A stretch of DNA of 64,000 bases from an uncultured Steroidobacter sp. (GTDB taxonomy: Bacteria; Pseudomonadota; Gammaproteobacteria; Steroidobacterales; Steroidobacteraceae). Positions 25,551 to 33,406 of the stretch are shown here, in pieces. Below the pieces are notes generated by a model. The model searched no databases and was not told the origin of the DNA. It worked only from the letters and a program-made list of their open reading frames with translations. The position numbers were made by a program, and so were the translations under genes. Location of the stretch: the NCBI RefSeq assembly GCF_937958065.1, contig NZ_CALFXI010000119.1:15224-79223 (forward strand), read 5' to 3'. Each line of letters begins with the position of its first letter. Within the stretch, counting starts at the first letter, position 1.

Positions 25551-26531
25551 ATGTTCGGTTACGTTTCATTCGCCCAGCTGTCCAACGCAATCCGGTCTCA
25601 ACTGTATGAGATTCCGGCAGATGTGGATCTGATCGTCGGCATCCCGCGCAGTGGCATGGTGCCCGCCTATCAGATCGGGCTGTTCCTGAATCGCCTGGTG
25701 TGCGACATCGATACTTTCATTGCCGACGGCAGCATCAGCCACGGCCATACGCGCAAGCTCGGCGTGGCACTGGACTCGCTGCGGCGGGCGCAGCACATCC
25801 TGCTGGTGGATGACAGCATCGCGACCGGTGGATCGATGCAGAAAGCACTGGCGCGCATCCAGGACGCGGGCTACACGGGCCGCATCTCGACCTGTGCCGC
25901 GATCGTCGCGCCGTCGCACAAGAGCAGCGTGAATGTTTCGTTCATCACCATGCCGCAGCCGCGGCTGTTCGAATGGAACGCGTTTCACCACGCCTGCGTC
26001 GAAACCGCCTGCTTCGACATGGACGGAGTGTTGTGCGTCGACCCGACCGCTCACGAGAACGACGATGGCCCGCGCTACGAGAAATTCCTCGCCACCGCGC
26101 GACCCCTGTTTCGTCCGACCTTGAAGATCGGCCATATCGTGACTGCCCGACTGGAGAAGTATCGCAGCCTGACCGAGGACTGGCTGGCGGCCAACAATAT
26201 TTCTTACGGCCAGCTGCACCTGGTCGATCTGCCGAGCCGCGCCGAGCGCATCCGGCTGGGCGCGCATTGCTCGCACAAGATCCGCGTGTATCGCGAAACG
26301 GGCGCGACGCTGTTCTATGAAAGCGAGATTGGCCAGGCGCACGAAATCGCCACCGGCTCGGGCAAGCCGGTGCTGTGCATCGATGCCATGACCATGGTGA
26401 TGCCCGGCGCTTCCCACATCGCAGCGACCGCCAAGAGCGCGCTGTGGCGACTACGATCTCCGTTGGGACGCGCCAAAGGCTGGGTCAAACAGCAGATCCG
26501 CTCCTCCAGAACCCCCGTTCGTGGCGCGTGA
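25551..26531 (+). CDS. Phosphoribosyltransferase-HAD hydrolase fusion protein
   Basis: 326 residues with two recognisable halves. Residues about 1-125 are a type I phosphoribosyltransferase: VGIPRSGMVPAY and the PRPP loop LLVDDSIATGGS (85-95). Residues about 150-300 look like a HAD-superfamily domain: CFDMDGVLC (motif I with both Asp), VTAR with the motif II threonine, and a later acidic segment FYESEIGQAHEIA. GGAG precedes the start by 7 bases and it lies 13 bases after the glycosyltransferase. Substrates are unknown; one idea is making or recycling a phosphorylated precursor for the polymer. Confidence 0.8.
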   Translation: MFGYVSFAQLSNAIRSQLYEIPADVDLIVGIPRSGMVPAYQIGLFLNRLVCDIDTFIADGSISHGHTRKLGVALDSLRRAQHILLVDDSIATGGSMQKALARIQDAGYTGRISTCAAIVAPSHKSSVNVSFITMPQPRLFEWNAFHHACVETACFDMDGVLCVDPTAHENDDGPRYEKFLATARPLFRPTLKIGHIVTARLEKYRSLTEDWLAANNISYGQLHLVDLPSRAERIRLGAHCSHKIRVYRETGATLFYESEIGQAHEIATGSGKPVLCIDAMTMVMPGASHIAATAKSALWRLRSPLGRAKGWVKQQIRSSRTPVRGA

Positions 26532-26557
26532 GTGCGGACGTGCTGTTTCTCGACCCC

Positions 26558-27469
26558 TCACTGCTTCCGCCGCCACACACGGATGTAATCGATCACGTAG
26601 TTCCACTGCGACTCGTCGGCTTTCATCGCGGAAACATCGACGCCCTTGAGCACCATGCCGAGCTGGTTGGTGACCAGCAGGTGCGCGGGCACGGGTTTGC
26701 TCCATATGTAATAGGTCTGCTTGATCGGCTCGCCATCGAGCAGCCAGATCGGCTGGTCCTTGACCCAGTCGAGCGAGAACACGTGAAAGTCGGCCGAGAA
26801 ATCGAAGCCGGGCACGTATTCGTTCTTCTTGAATTTGGTCCACAGGTCTTTCGGCGGACCGTAGCGTTCGGGGTTCTTGTGCGTCTGGACGTAACCGGTC
26901 ATGACGCGCGTCTCGGGACGGCCCTGCCAGTTGAAGAATTCGAAGATGTCGATTTCCGGCGGCCAGGGCAGCTCGGAGAATTTGCCGTCCGGATATTGCA
27001 CGCCCGGGTTCAACCAGAACGCCGGCCAGGCGCCAATGCCCGTCGGCAGCTTCGCGCGCATCTCGATGTACATGCCTTCGGTGATCGGCAGCTTCCCACG
27101 AAGCATGCCCGATTCGATGCCGCGCGGCTTCAAGCCGCCGCCCGGCGGAATGCGCCCTTTCAATGTGAGCGTGCAGTCGTCGAACACATGCAGCGAGCGC
27201 GGATCGCCGTCGGGATAGTCGCGATGGTACGACCAGTAAGTTTTCAGTCCGTCGAGCTTGCCGTTCTCGTAAATGTAGCGATAGAAGAATTCCTGATCGA
27301 GCTTGGCGCGCGTATTGACCGTGGCGTCCGGTCGCTGGCGGCCGAACGTGTAATCCTTGACCAGCTCGAACTGTCCCGTTTGTTTGTAAGGACGCGCCGG
27401 ATCGATCGGCTGGCCCAACACTGCGGTACAGGCCGTGGCCGCCGCCGCTGCAAGAGCAATGATGCTCAT
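26558..27469 (-). CDS. GH16-family glycoside hydrolase (endoglycanase), exported
   Basis: 303 residues with a signal peptide (MSIIALAAAAATACTAVLG; the Cys could be a weak lipobox). The catalytic motif EIDIFE lies at residues 172-177, giving nucleophile E172 and acid/base E177, and the beta-sandwich segments EMRAKLPTGIGAWPAFWLNP and FHVFSLDWVKDQPIWLLDGEPI are standard for GH16. Family members cut beta-glucans, agar, carrageenan or bacterial exopolysaccharide. It is the only gene on the minus strand inside the exopolysaccharide locus, so it likely trims or releases the polymer. GAGAGG precedes the ATG at 27469. Confidence 0.88.
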   Translation of the reverse strand: MSIIALAAAAATACTAVLGQPIDPARPYKQTGQFELVKDYTFGRQRPDATVNTRAKLDQEFFYRYIYENGKLDGLKTYWSYHRDYPDGDPRSLHVFDDCTLTLKGRIPPGGGLKPRGIESGMLRGKLPITEGMYIEMRAKLPTGIGAWPAFWLNPGVQYPDGKFSELPWPPEIDIFEFFNWQGRPETRVMTGYVQTHKNPERYGPPKDLWTKFKKNEYVPGFDFSADFHVFSLDWVKDQPIWLLDGEPIKQTYYIWSKPVPAHLLVTNQLGMVLKGVDVSAMKADESQWNYVIDYIRVWRRKQ

Positions 27470-27531
27470 CTTCACCTCTCGATTGATTCACGGCCATCTT
27501 CACGATCTGGCCGTCGACTGGCAATAGGAGC

Positions 27532-28401
27532 ATGCGTTTGAGCAGGGAAATCATCATCACGGGCGGCGACGCTCATTTCTTTCCCTGGATCATCGCGGCG
27601 ATCAGCTCTCTGCGCGCGCACGCAGCCACCAGAGCGCTCGACATGGGCATCATCGATCAGGGACTGACCGAGGCTCAGCGCGCCGAGCTGAGCGCGCTCG
27701 GCTGCAAGATCGTCGAGCCGGAATGGACGCTGCCTGTTCCGCAAGAGGCGCGCTCGTTGCGAAATATAGGCCTCGTTGCGCGCACCGCCCTGCGTGATTA
27801 CTTCACCGGCTACGAAGTTTATTTGTGGTTCGACGCCGACGCGTGGATGCAGACGCCGGAGTTCGTCACTGCCTATGTCGAAGGCGCGCGAGCGCGCGGC
27901 GCCGCCGTCGTAACTGAGGACGGCCCCGGCTATCGCAAGACATTCACCGACTGGAAGTGGTGGGCCGGCAACATGGTCGCCTCGTTCGGTCTCGTTGATG
28001 GTCTGCGCTGCTCATTCGCGACCAGCATCAACATCGGCGTGCTCTGTCTGAGGGACACGGCTCCGCACTGGCAACAGTGGCAGCGTTATTACACCAAGGC
28101 GCTGGAGCGCACTGGCAAGGTGAACATGGATCAGCACGCACTGTTTGCGGCGATTCATCTGGAAAAGCTGCCGACCGCCTTCCTGCCGGCGCGCTTCAAC
28201 TGGCTGCCGCATCTGAGCTGCCCGGTGTGGAATGCCGAAAAGAAATTACTTTGCGAGCCGACCGCGCCCCATCGCCCGCTGTCCGTCATTCATCTCGCGG
28301 GCCCGCGCAAGGATCGCCCCTATGAAGTGGCGCATCTGAGCGGCGGATCGTTCGCGACTTCCTTGACTTACCCAGCGATGCAACAGCACCTGGCCGCATG
28401 A
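27532..28401 (+). CDS. GT8-like glycosyltransferase
   Basis: 289 residues. The GT-A fold signature includes YLWFDADAW (DxD metal site) and NMDQHALFAAIH, with HLAGPRKDRPY near the C-terminus, where GT8 proteins have a metal-binding HxxGxxKPW-like motif. AGGAG (27526-27530) is only 1 base from the ATG at 27532, so translation may really begin at the TTG at 27538, which has 7-base spacing. It overlaps the next gene by 4 bases (ATGA) and starts the second rightward gene block of the locus. Confidence 0.8.
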   Translation: MRLSREIIITGGDAHFFPWIIAAISSLRAHAATRALDMGIIDQGLTEAQRAELSALGCKIVEPEWTLPVPQEARSLRNIGLVARTALRDYFTGYEVYLWFDADAWMQTPEFVTAYVEGARARGAAVVTEDGPGYRKTFTDWKWWAGNMVASFGLVDGLRCSFATSINIGVLCLRDTAPHWQQWQRYYTKALERTGKVNMDQHALFAAIHLEKLPTAFLPARFNWLPHLSCPVWNAEKKLLCEPTAPHRPLSVIHLAGPRKDRPYEVAHLSGGSFATSLTYPAMQQHLAA

Positions 28402-29315
28402 CCATGAGTTACCACTCGCTCAAGACCGTTTCGGTCGTGATTCCCGCGTACAACGCGAGCAACACGATTCAACAAGCCATCGCCACCGCGCGCGCGCAGA
28501 CGCTGCGTCCGGTGCAGATCGTCGTCGTCGACGACTGCTCCAAAGACGATACGATCCGGAAAGCCGAAGCCGTTGCCGGCCCGGATCTGCTGGTCGTGCG
28601 CAGCCCGAAGAACGGCGGCGGCGGCGCGGCACGCAATCTAGGCATCGATCACTCCACTGGCGATGTCGTCGCATTTCTCGATGCGGACGATCTGTGGGCG
28701 ACGAACAAGCTCGCCAATCAAATGGCGCTGTTGCGCACCCAGAGCTGCGAAGCGTTCTGTTTCAGCGCCGTCGAGCAGGTCAACGAGTACGGCGAGAAGC
28801 ACGTCCTGCCCAAGCGCGAGCCGCTGCCCGGCGAGAGCCTGGCGGATTACATGCTCAAGTCGGGCAACATCATGCAGACCAGCACGCTGCTGGTGCCCCG
28901 CAATCTGCTGACGAAGTGCCGCTTCAACGCACGGCTGCGTCGCTTTCAGGATCTGGATTTCGTGCTCACGCTGGGCGAAGCCGGCATCGCCGCCGTGTTC
29001 TGTCGCGAGCCGCTGGTGGAATGGCGCAACGTCGGCAACCCGAAGCGCGTCAGCTCGAATCCCGATCCGGCGGTCATGCAAACGTTTCTGAATCAGCATC
29101 CGCGGCTCACTCGCGCACAGAAGCTCGGACTGGAAATTCGCAGCGTCGGCCCGACGCCCGGTGCGGCCGGCGCACTGCGCTGGTCATGGCGACTGGCTCT
29201 GTCGGTGTTCTCCGGCGCGCTGCCACCGCCGAATGCACTGAGCTTGCTGCTGAAACACAGCCTCGGGATGCGCAATTACGGCGCGTTACGTGCGCGCCTG
29301 GGGGCGAGATCGTGA
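28398..29315 (+). CDS. GT2-family glycosyltransferase
   Basis: 305 residues, soluble. It shows the classical GT-A start VSVVIPAYNASNTIQQAIATA, the VVVDDCSKDDT nucleotide-binding segment, GGGGAARNLGI and FLDADDLW (DxD). The ATG overlaps the stop of the GT8-like gene. It likely adds one sugar to the repeat unit on the cytoplasmic face. Confidence 0.92.
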   Translation: MTMSYHSLKTVSVVIPAYNASNTIQQAIATARAQTLRPVQIVVVDDCSKDDTIRKAEAVAGPDLLVVRSPKNGGGGAARNLGIDHSTGDVVAFLDADDLWATNKLANQMALLRTQSCEAFCFSAVEQVNEYGEKHVLPKREPLPGESLADYMLKSGNIMQTSTLLVPRNLLTKCRFNARLRRFQDLDFVLTLGEAGIAAVFCREPLVEWRNVGNPKRVSSNPDPAVMQTFLNQHPRLTRAQKLGLEIRSVGPTPGAAGALRWSWRLALSVFSGALPPPNALSLLLKHSLGMRNYGALRARLGARS

Positions 29316-29354
29316 GACGCGCCGGCGATCGGTGCGCGGGAGTGATGTGATCCG

Positions 29355-30557
29355 ATGAGCGAGCACATCAGCAAAGCCACTGACGGCCACGCCATGAGCG
29401 AAATGGCGTCGACTTACCTCGACGCCCTGCGCGCGGCCGGCGCCAATCTCGTGATCGCTTCGCATGTGATGGCGCTGTACTTCGGCATCCGCGATCCGTA
29501 CAGCCTCGGCAACCTCGGCGTGGCGGTGTTCTTCCTGTTGTCCGGCTTCCTGATCATGCAATCGATGCTGAACTGGCTGAACAGGCCGGAGCCGCGTCTG
29601 GCCGGCTTCCTCGCCGATCGCGTCGCTCGCATCATGACGCCCTATGTGCCGGCATTGGTGCTGATCGCGTTGCTCAACCTGACGCTCATCCACACCAATC
29701 ACAGCCAGGGCGGAGCGAATACCGGCGTGCTCAGCTTCCTCGGCAATCTGCTGCTACTGCAGGATCACGCCGTGTTCCAGGGCCTCGAGTTCGCGGGCAT
29801 CGACTTGTCATGGCGCATCCGCCCCTACAACTCCGCCGAGCCGTTCTGGACCGTCGCGATCGAGATGTGGATCTACGTGTCCATGGGGCTGTTCTTTTTC
29901 TGTCTGCTCAAGCGCGAGTCCATCAACCGCTGGCTGGGCGTCGCGCTGGTCGCAGTCGCGGCGCCGGTGCTGATCTGGAACGCCGCCGCGGGCGGCGGCA
30001 AGTCGCTGAGCTTGATCTGGCTGCTCGGCGGCATCGCCGGTTATCTGTTTCATTTGTGGCGCGCCAACGGTTACAGCAATATCCGCGGCGTCGCCACGGC
30101 CGTGGGCGCGTTCAGCACGCTGGCGCTGCTCGGACGCAGCGGCAAGATCGGTTTCCAGCCGTTCGACGTGCAGACCGCGATCCTGATGGCCATGATCATG
30201 TTTTCCGTGCTGGCGCTGCTGATCAGCATCCAGCGCGTGCCGCCGATGCTGCGCGGGTCGGTGAAATTCCTGGCGTCATATAGCTACAGTTTGTATTTGA
30301 TCCACAACACCGTCTTAATCATCGTGCTCGAACATGTGAATTTCGAGCGCACCTGGAGCAACGTGGCCCTCGCCGTGGTCGCCGCTCATGGTTGCGCCTA
30401 TCTGTTGTATCTGACTTTCGAACGTCACTATCGAATCGTGGGTCGCTGGTTGCGTCCGATCTTTGAGCGCGCCCTCGCACCGCGAACGAGCGCGCCAACC
30501 GCCGCCATTGCGGCCGATCTGGTGACCGGCAGGAGCGCTGATGTCCGCCGTTCGTAA
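29355..30557 (+). CDS. Acyltransferase 3 family membrane protein (polysaccharide O-acylation)
   Basis: 400 residues with about ten membrane helices. Family motifs are YLDALRAAGANLVIASHV (with the conserved histidine), GNLGVAVFFLLSGFLI, RLAGFLADRVARIMTPYV and AEPFWTVAIEMWIY. Proteins such as GumF, GumG and OafA acetylate sugars using acetyl-CoA. It probably decorates the exopolysaccharide repeat. It overlaps the flippase gene by 17 bases. Confidence 0.9.
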   Translation: MSEHISKATDGHAMSEMASTYLDALRAAGANLVIASHVMALYFGIRDPYSLGNLGVAVFFLLSGFLIMQSMLNWLNRPEPRLAGFLADRVARIMTPYVPALVLIALLNLTLIHTNHSQGGANTGVLSFLGNLLLLQDHAVFQGLEFAGIDLSWRIRPYNSAEPFWTVAIEMWIYVSMGLFFFCLLKRESINRWLGVALVAVAAPVLIWNAAAGGGKSLSLIWLLGGIAGYLFHLWRANGYSNIRGVATAVGAFSTLALLGRSGKIGFQPFDVQTAILMAMIMFSVLALLISIQRVPPMLRGSVKFLASYSYSLYLIHNTVLIIVLEHVNFERTWSNVALAVVAAHGCAYLLYLTFERHYRIVGRWLRPIFERALAPRTSAPTAAIAADLVTGRSADVRRS

Positions 30558-31971
30558 TGTGCGCTGGGTCGGCATGATCCAGGTCACGCGAATCAGCGTG
30601 CAACTGCTGGGTCTGCTGGTGCTGTCGCGGCTGTTGACGCCGGCCGACTTCGGTCTGGTCGCGATCGTGTTCGCGATCACGAACTTCGCGATGCTGCTGC
30701 GGGACATGGGCATGGCGTCCGCAATCATCCAGCGCGACACGCTCGATGAGGCGACCGTGCTGACGGCGCACTGGACCAATAGTTTCATCGGCCTGGGGCT
30801 GGCGGCGTGTCTGCTGATTTTCTCGTTGTTCGCCGAGCATGTTTTCAAGGCGCCCGGGCTCGCGCCGCTGGTGCAGCTGAGCGCACTGTCGTTTCCGTTC
30901 CTCAGCGGCTCGACCGTGCATCAGGCGTTGCTGGAGCGTGGCTCGAAATTCTCCACCGTGGCGCGCATCGAAATCGTCGCGCTGCTGACGGGCTTCACGG
31001 TCGCGGTGGTCTCCGCCTATCTCGGCGCCGGCCCGTACAGCCTGGTGCTGCAGACGCTGACGGTCGCGGTGCTCTCCGCCATCCAGTTCTGGATCGCGTC
31101 CGAGACGAAGATGAGATGGGGCTGGAGCCGCGAACACGCCAAAGGCTTGTGGGGCTACAGCGGCAGCTTGTTCGGTTTCAACCTGGTGAATTACTTCTCG
31201 CGCAATGCCGACACGATGATCATCGGCCGCATGCTCGGCCCGGCTTCGCTCGGCCCCTACTCGCTGGCGTATCGCGTGATGTTGTTCCCGTTGCAGAACC
31301 TGACGTTCGTCGCGACGCGCGCGCTGTTTCCGATGATGAGCCGTCACCAGCACTCGCCGCAGGAACTGGGCGCCATGCACTTGCGCTTGCTGTCTGTGAT
31401 CTCGTTCTTTACGGCGCCGATGATGGCGGGGCTGTTCGTGCTGCGCGAGCCGTTCGTCGATGTGGCGCTGGGTGATTCGTGGGGCATGGTCGCCGCACTG
31501 ATCACGTGGCTGGCTCCGATCGGTTTCATCCAGTCGCTGGTGAGCGCCGGCGGTGTGGTGTTCCAGGCGCTGGGACGCACCGATCTGCTGCTGCGCCTCG
31601 GCATCTTCAGCAGCATCCTGCACGTCACCGGCTTCATCACCGGCGTGCAATGGGGCCTGCTCGGTCTGGCGGCCGCCTACTTCATCGTTACATTGATCAA
31701 CGCCGTGATCTCGCTCGGTGTGCTGCTGAACTTGATGCAACAGACCGTGCCGCGGCTGCTCGGCGCGATCCTGCCTGCCATCGCCAAGGCGCTGATCATG
31801 GCGATCCTGCTGCATTTCGCCAACGTCGAGCTGCAGGCCATGGGATATCCGTCACTGGTCCGCCTGCTGGCGCTGAGCGCCGGCGGCGGCGTCATCTTCC
31901 TGGCACTCACGCGCATCCACCTGATGCCCGCCGATCGTGACGTGCTCCGTTTATTCATGAAAAAAGCTTAG
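30541..31971 (+). CDS. Oligosaccharide flippase (Wzx/GumJ type)
   Basis: 476 residues with about twelve to fourteen membrane helices, of the MATE-like polysaccharide transporter superfamily. N-terminal segments LLVLSRLLTPADFGLVAIVFAI and DMGMASAIIQRD are typical. It would move the lipid-linked repeat across the inner membrane before polymerisation, making this locus Wzx/Wzy-dependent. It is followed after 10 bases by the outer-membrane barrel gene. Confidence 0.92.
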   Translation: MSAVRNVRWVGMIQVTRISVQLLGLLVLSRLLTPADFGLVAIVFAITNFAMLLRDMGMASAIIQRDTLDEATVLTAHWTNSFIGLGLAACLLIFSLFAEHVFKAPGLAPLVQLSALSFPFLSGSTVHQALLERGSKFSTVARIEIVALLTGFTVAVVSAYLGAGPYSLVLQTLTVAVLSAIQFWIASETKMRWGWSREHAKGLWGYSGSLFGFNLVNYFSRNADTMIIGRMLGPASLGPYSLAYRVMLFPLQNLTFVATRALFPMMSRHQHSPQELGAMHLRLLSVISFFTAPMMAGLFVLREPFVDVALGDSWGMVAALITWLAPIGFIQSLVSAGGVVFQALGRTDLLLRLGIFSSILHVTGFITGVQWGLLGLAAAYFIVTLINAVISLGVLLNLMQQTVPRLLGAILPAIAKALIMAILLHFANVELQAMGYPSLVRLLALSAGGGVIFLALTRIHLMPADRDVLRLFMKKA

Positions 31972-31981
31972 GAGGGGAACA

Positions 31982-33238
31982 ATGACTGCGAAGGGAACAC
32001 TTCGTCGCAACACTCTGTGCCTGGCCGCGGTCGGCACGGTGCTGTGCCAGGCCGCGCTGGCCGCGCAGCCGGACGAGAAGCAAGAGGAGCACCTCTATCT
32101 CTCCGAACAATTCCTCTACGACGACAATCTGTTTCGCCGTGCCGAAACCAGCGACGTGATCCCGGGCAGCCCGCTCGATCCCAACGCGCCGCCACGCGAG
32201 GTATCGCGTGAAGACTACGTCAACCGAATCACGGTCGGGGTCGGCAACGACTTCCACATGGGCCAGCAAACATTGCGGCTCAAGGGACGCGTCTACGATG
32301 CCCGCTATCAGGACAACGACTATCTCGACTACACCGGCGGCGACGCATCGGCAGCGTTCGACTTCCACGCGCTCACCGCGCTCTCCGGCCGCCTGTCCGG
32401 CGCCTACAACCGCACCCTGGCGGACTTCGCCAACACGCTGGGCACGGATCGAGACATCATCGAGACCACCAATTACTCGGCGCTGGTGCGTTGGGCGATC
32501 GGCCCGCGCTGGTCGGTGAGCGCCGGCGGCAGTCGCATCGGAACCGAGCACAGCCTGAACCGGCGCAGGGCCGAAAACCTCGAAGCCGACCTCGGCCGCG
32601 TCAGCATCGACTACGCCACGCCCTCGTTTCATTCGTTTGGCGTCGAGTACCGTTACATGGACGCGAAATTTCCGAACGCCGTGGTCGCACCGGGCGCCAG
32701 CGCGTCGAACAGCGATTACGAAGAAAACGCGGCGCTGGCCCGATTCACTTACACCGCAACCGTGCGCACCCAGTTTCGGCTGAGCGCCGGCTACATCGAG
32801 CGCGAGCGTCCCGCCAATCCGGAAGGCCGCTACTCGGGCGATACCTGGCGCGCCGAGATCGACTGGAAACCGCGCGAGAAATTCTCGATGTTGTTCGCGG
32901 CCTGGAGCGAGCTGAAAGCCTATACCGACGTCGAATCGGATTACTTCATCTCCGACGGCTACAGCATCGCTCCGACCTGGCGCCCGACCGAAAAGCTCAG
33001 CTTCGCGCTCACGGCGTCGTACGAAGATCAGGAATATCTGAACACGCGCGACATCGAGCTGATCGACGGCCAGCGCAACGACGATGTGCTGACCGGTTTG
33101 TTCACGTTCACTTACAAGCCGCGCGATCAGCTGGCCATCGAGCTGAGCTATCGCGGCATCGACCGTGACAGCAACCGCGACATCCGCCGTTACGACGCCC
33201 AGGTGGCTGGCATCGCCCTGCGCTGGAGCGTGTTCTAG
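31982..33238 (+). CDS. Outer-membrane beta-barrel protein of the exopolysaccharide locus (EpsL-like)
   Basis: 418 residues. A signal peptide (about 28 residues, ending ALAA) is followed by HLYLSEQFLYDDNLFRRAE, a segment typical of the EpsL/VpsM-like barrels found with exopolysaccharide clusters. The rest is a series of amphipathic strands with aromatic girdles and a terminal WSVF. The C-terminal Phe fits outer-membrane insertion. AGGAGGGG lies just upstream. It is the last gene of the block and is followed by a hairpin. A porin-like exit role is inferred from family and context. Confidence 0.85.
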   Translation: MTAKGTLRRNTLCLAAVGTVLCQAALAAQPDEKQEEHLYLSEQFLYDDNLFRRAETSDVIPGSPLDPNAPPREVSREDYVNRITVGVGNDFHMGQQTLRLKGRVYDARYQDNDYLDYTGGDASAAFDFHALTALSGRLSGAYNRTLADFANTLGTDRDIIETTNYSALVRWAIGPRWSVSAGGSRIGTEHSLNRRRAENLEADLGRVSIDYATPSFHSFGVEYRYMDAKFPNAVVAPGASASNSDYEENAALARFTYTATVRTQFRLSAGYIERERPANPEGRYSGDTWRAEIDWKPREKFSMLFAAWSELKAYTDVESDYFISDGYSIAPTWRPTEKLSFALTASYEDQEYLNTRDIELIDGQRNDDVLTGLFTFTYKPRDQLAIELSYRGIDRDSNRDIRRYDAQVAGIALRWSVF

Positions 33239-33252
33239 GACTTACGAGAACG

Positions 33253-33282
33253 TACAGCGCCGGCCGCCTCGCCGGCGCTGTA
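33253..33282 (+). terminator. Hairpin closing the exopolysaccharide block
   Basis: Perfect 12-bp stem TACAGCGCCGGC / GCCGGCGCTGTA (33253-33264 and 33271-33282) with a 6-base loop, 14 bases after the EpsL-like stop. No T tract follows. Position and stability support termination at the end of the operon. Confidence 0.65.
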
Positions 33283-33406
33283 GCGGCGGCCTCTATCGGC
33301 CCGCGCATCATTACTGGAGGTTATGCACGCCGCTGTTCTTTTCATCCGTTGAGCGCACCCGCGGCGCTTAAGGTTGAGGCTGGTCTACCTCAGCGTAAGG
33401 TCCAGC

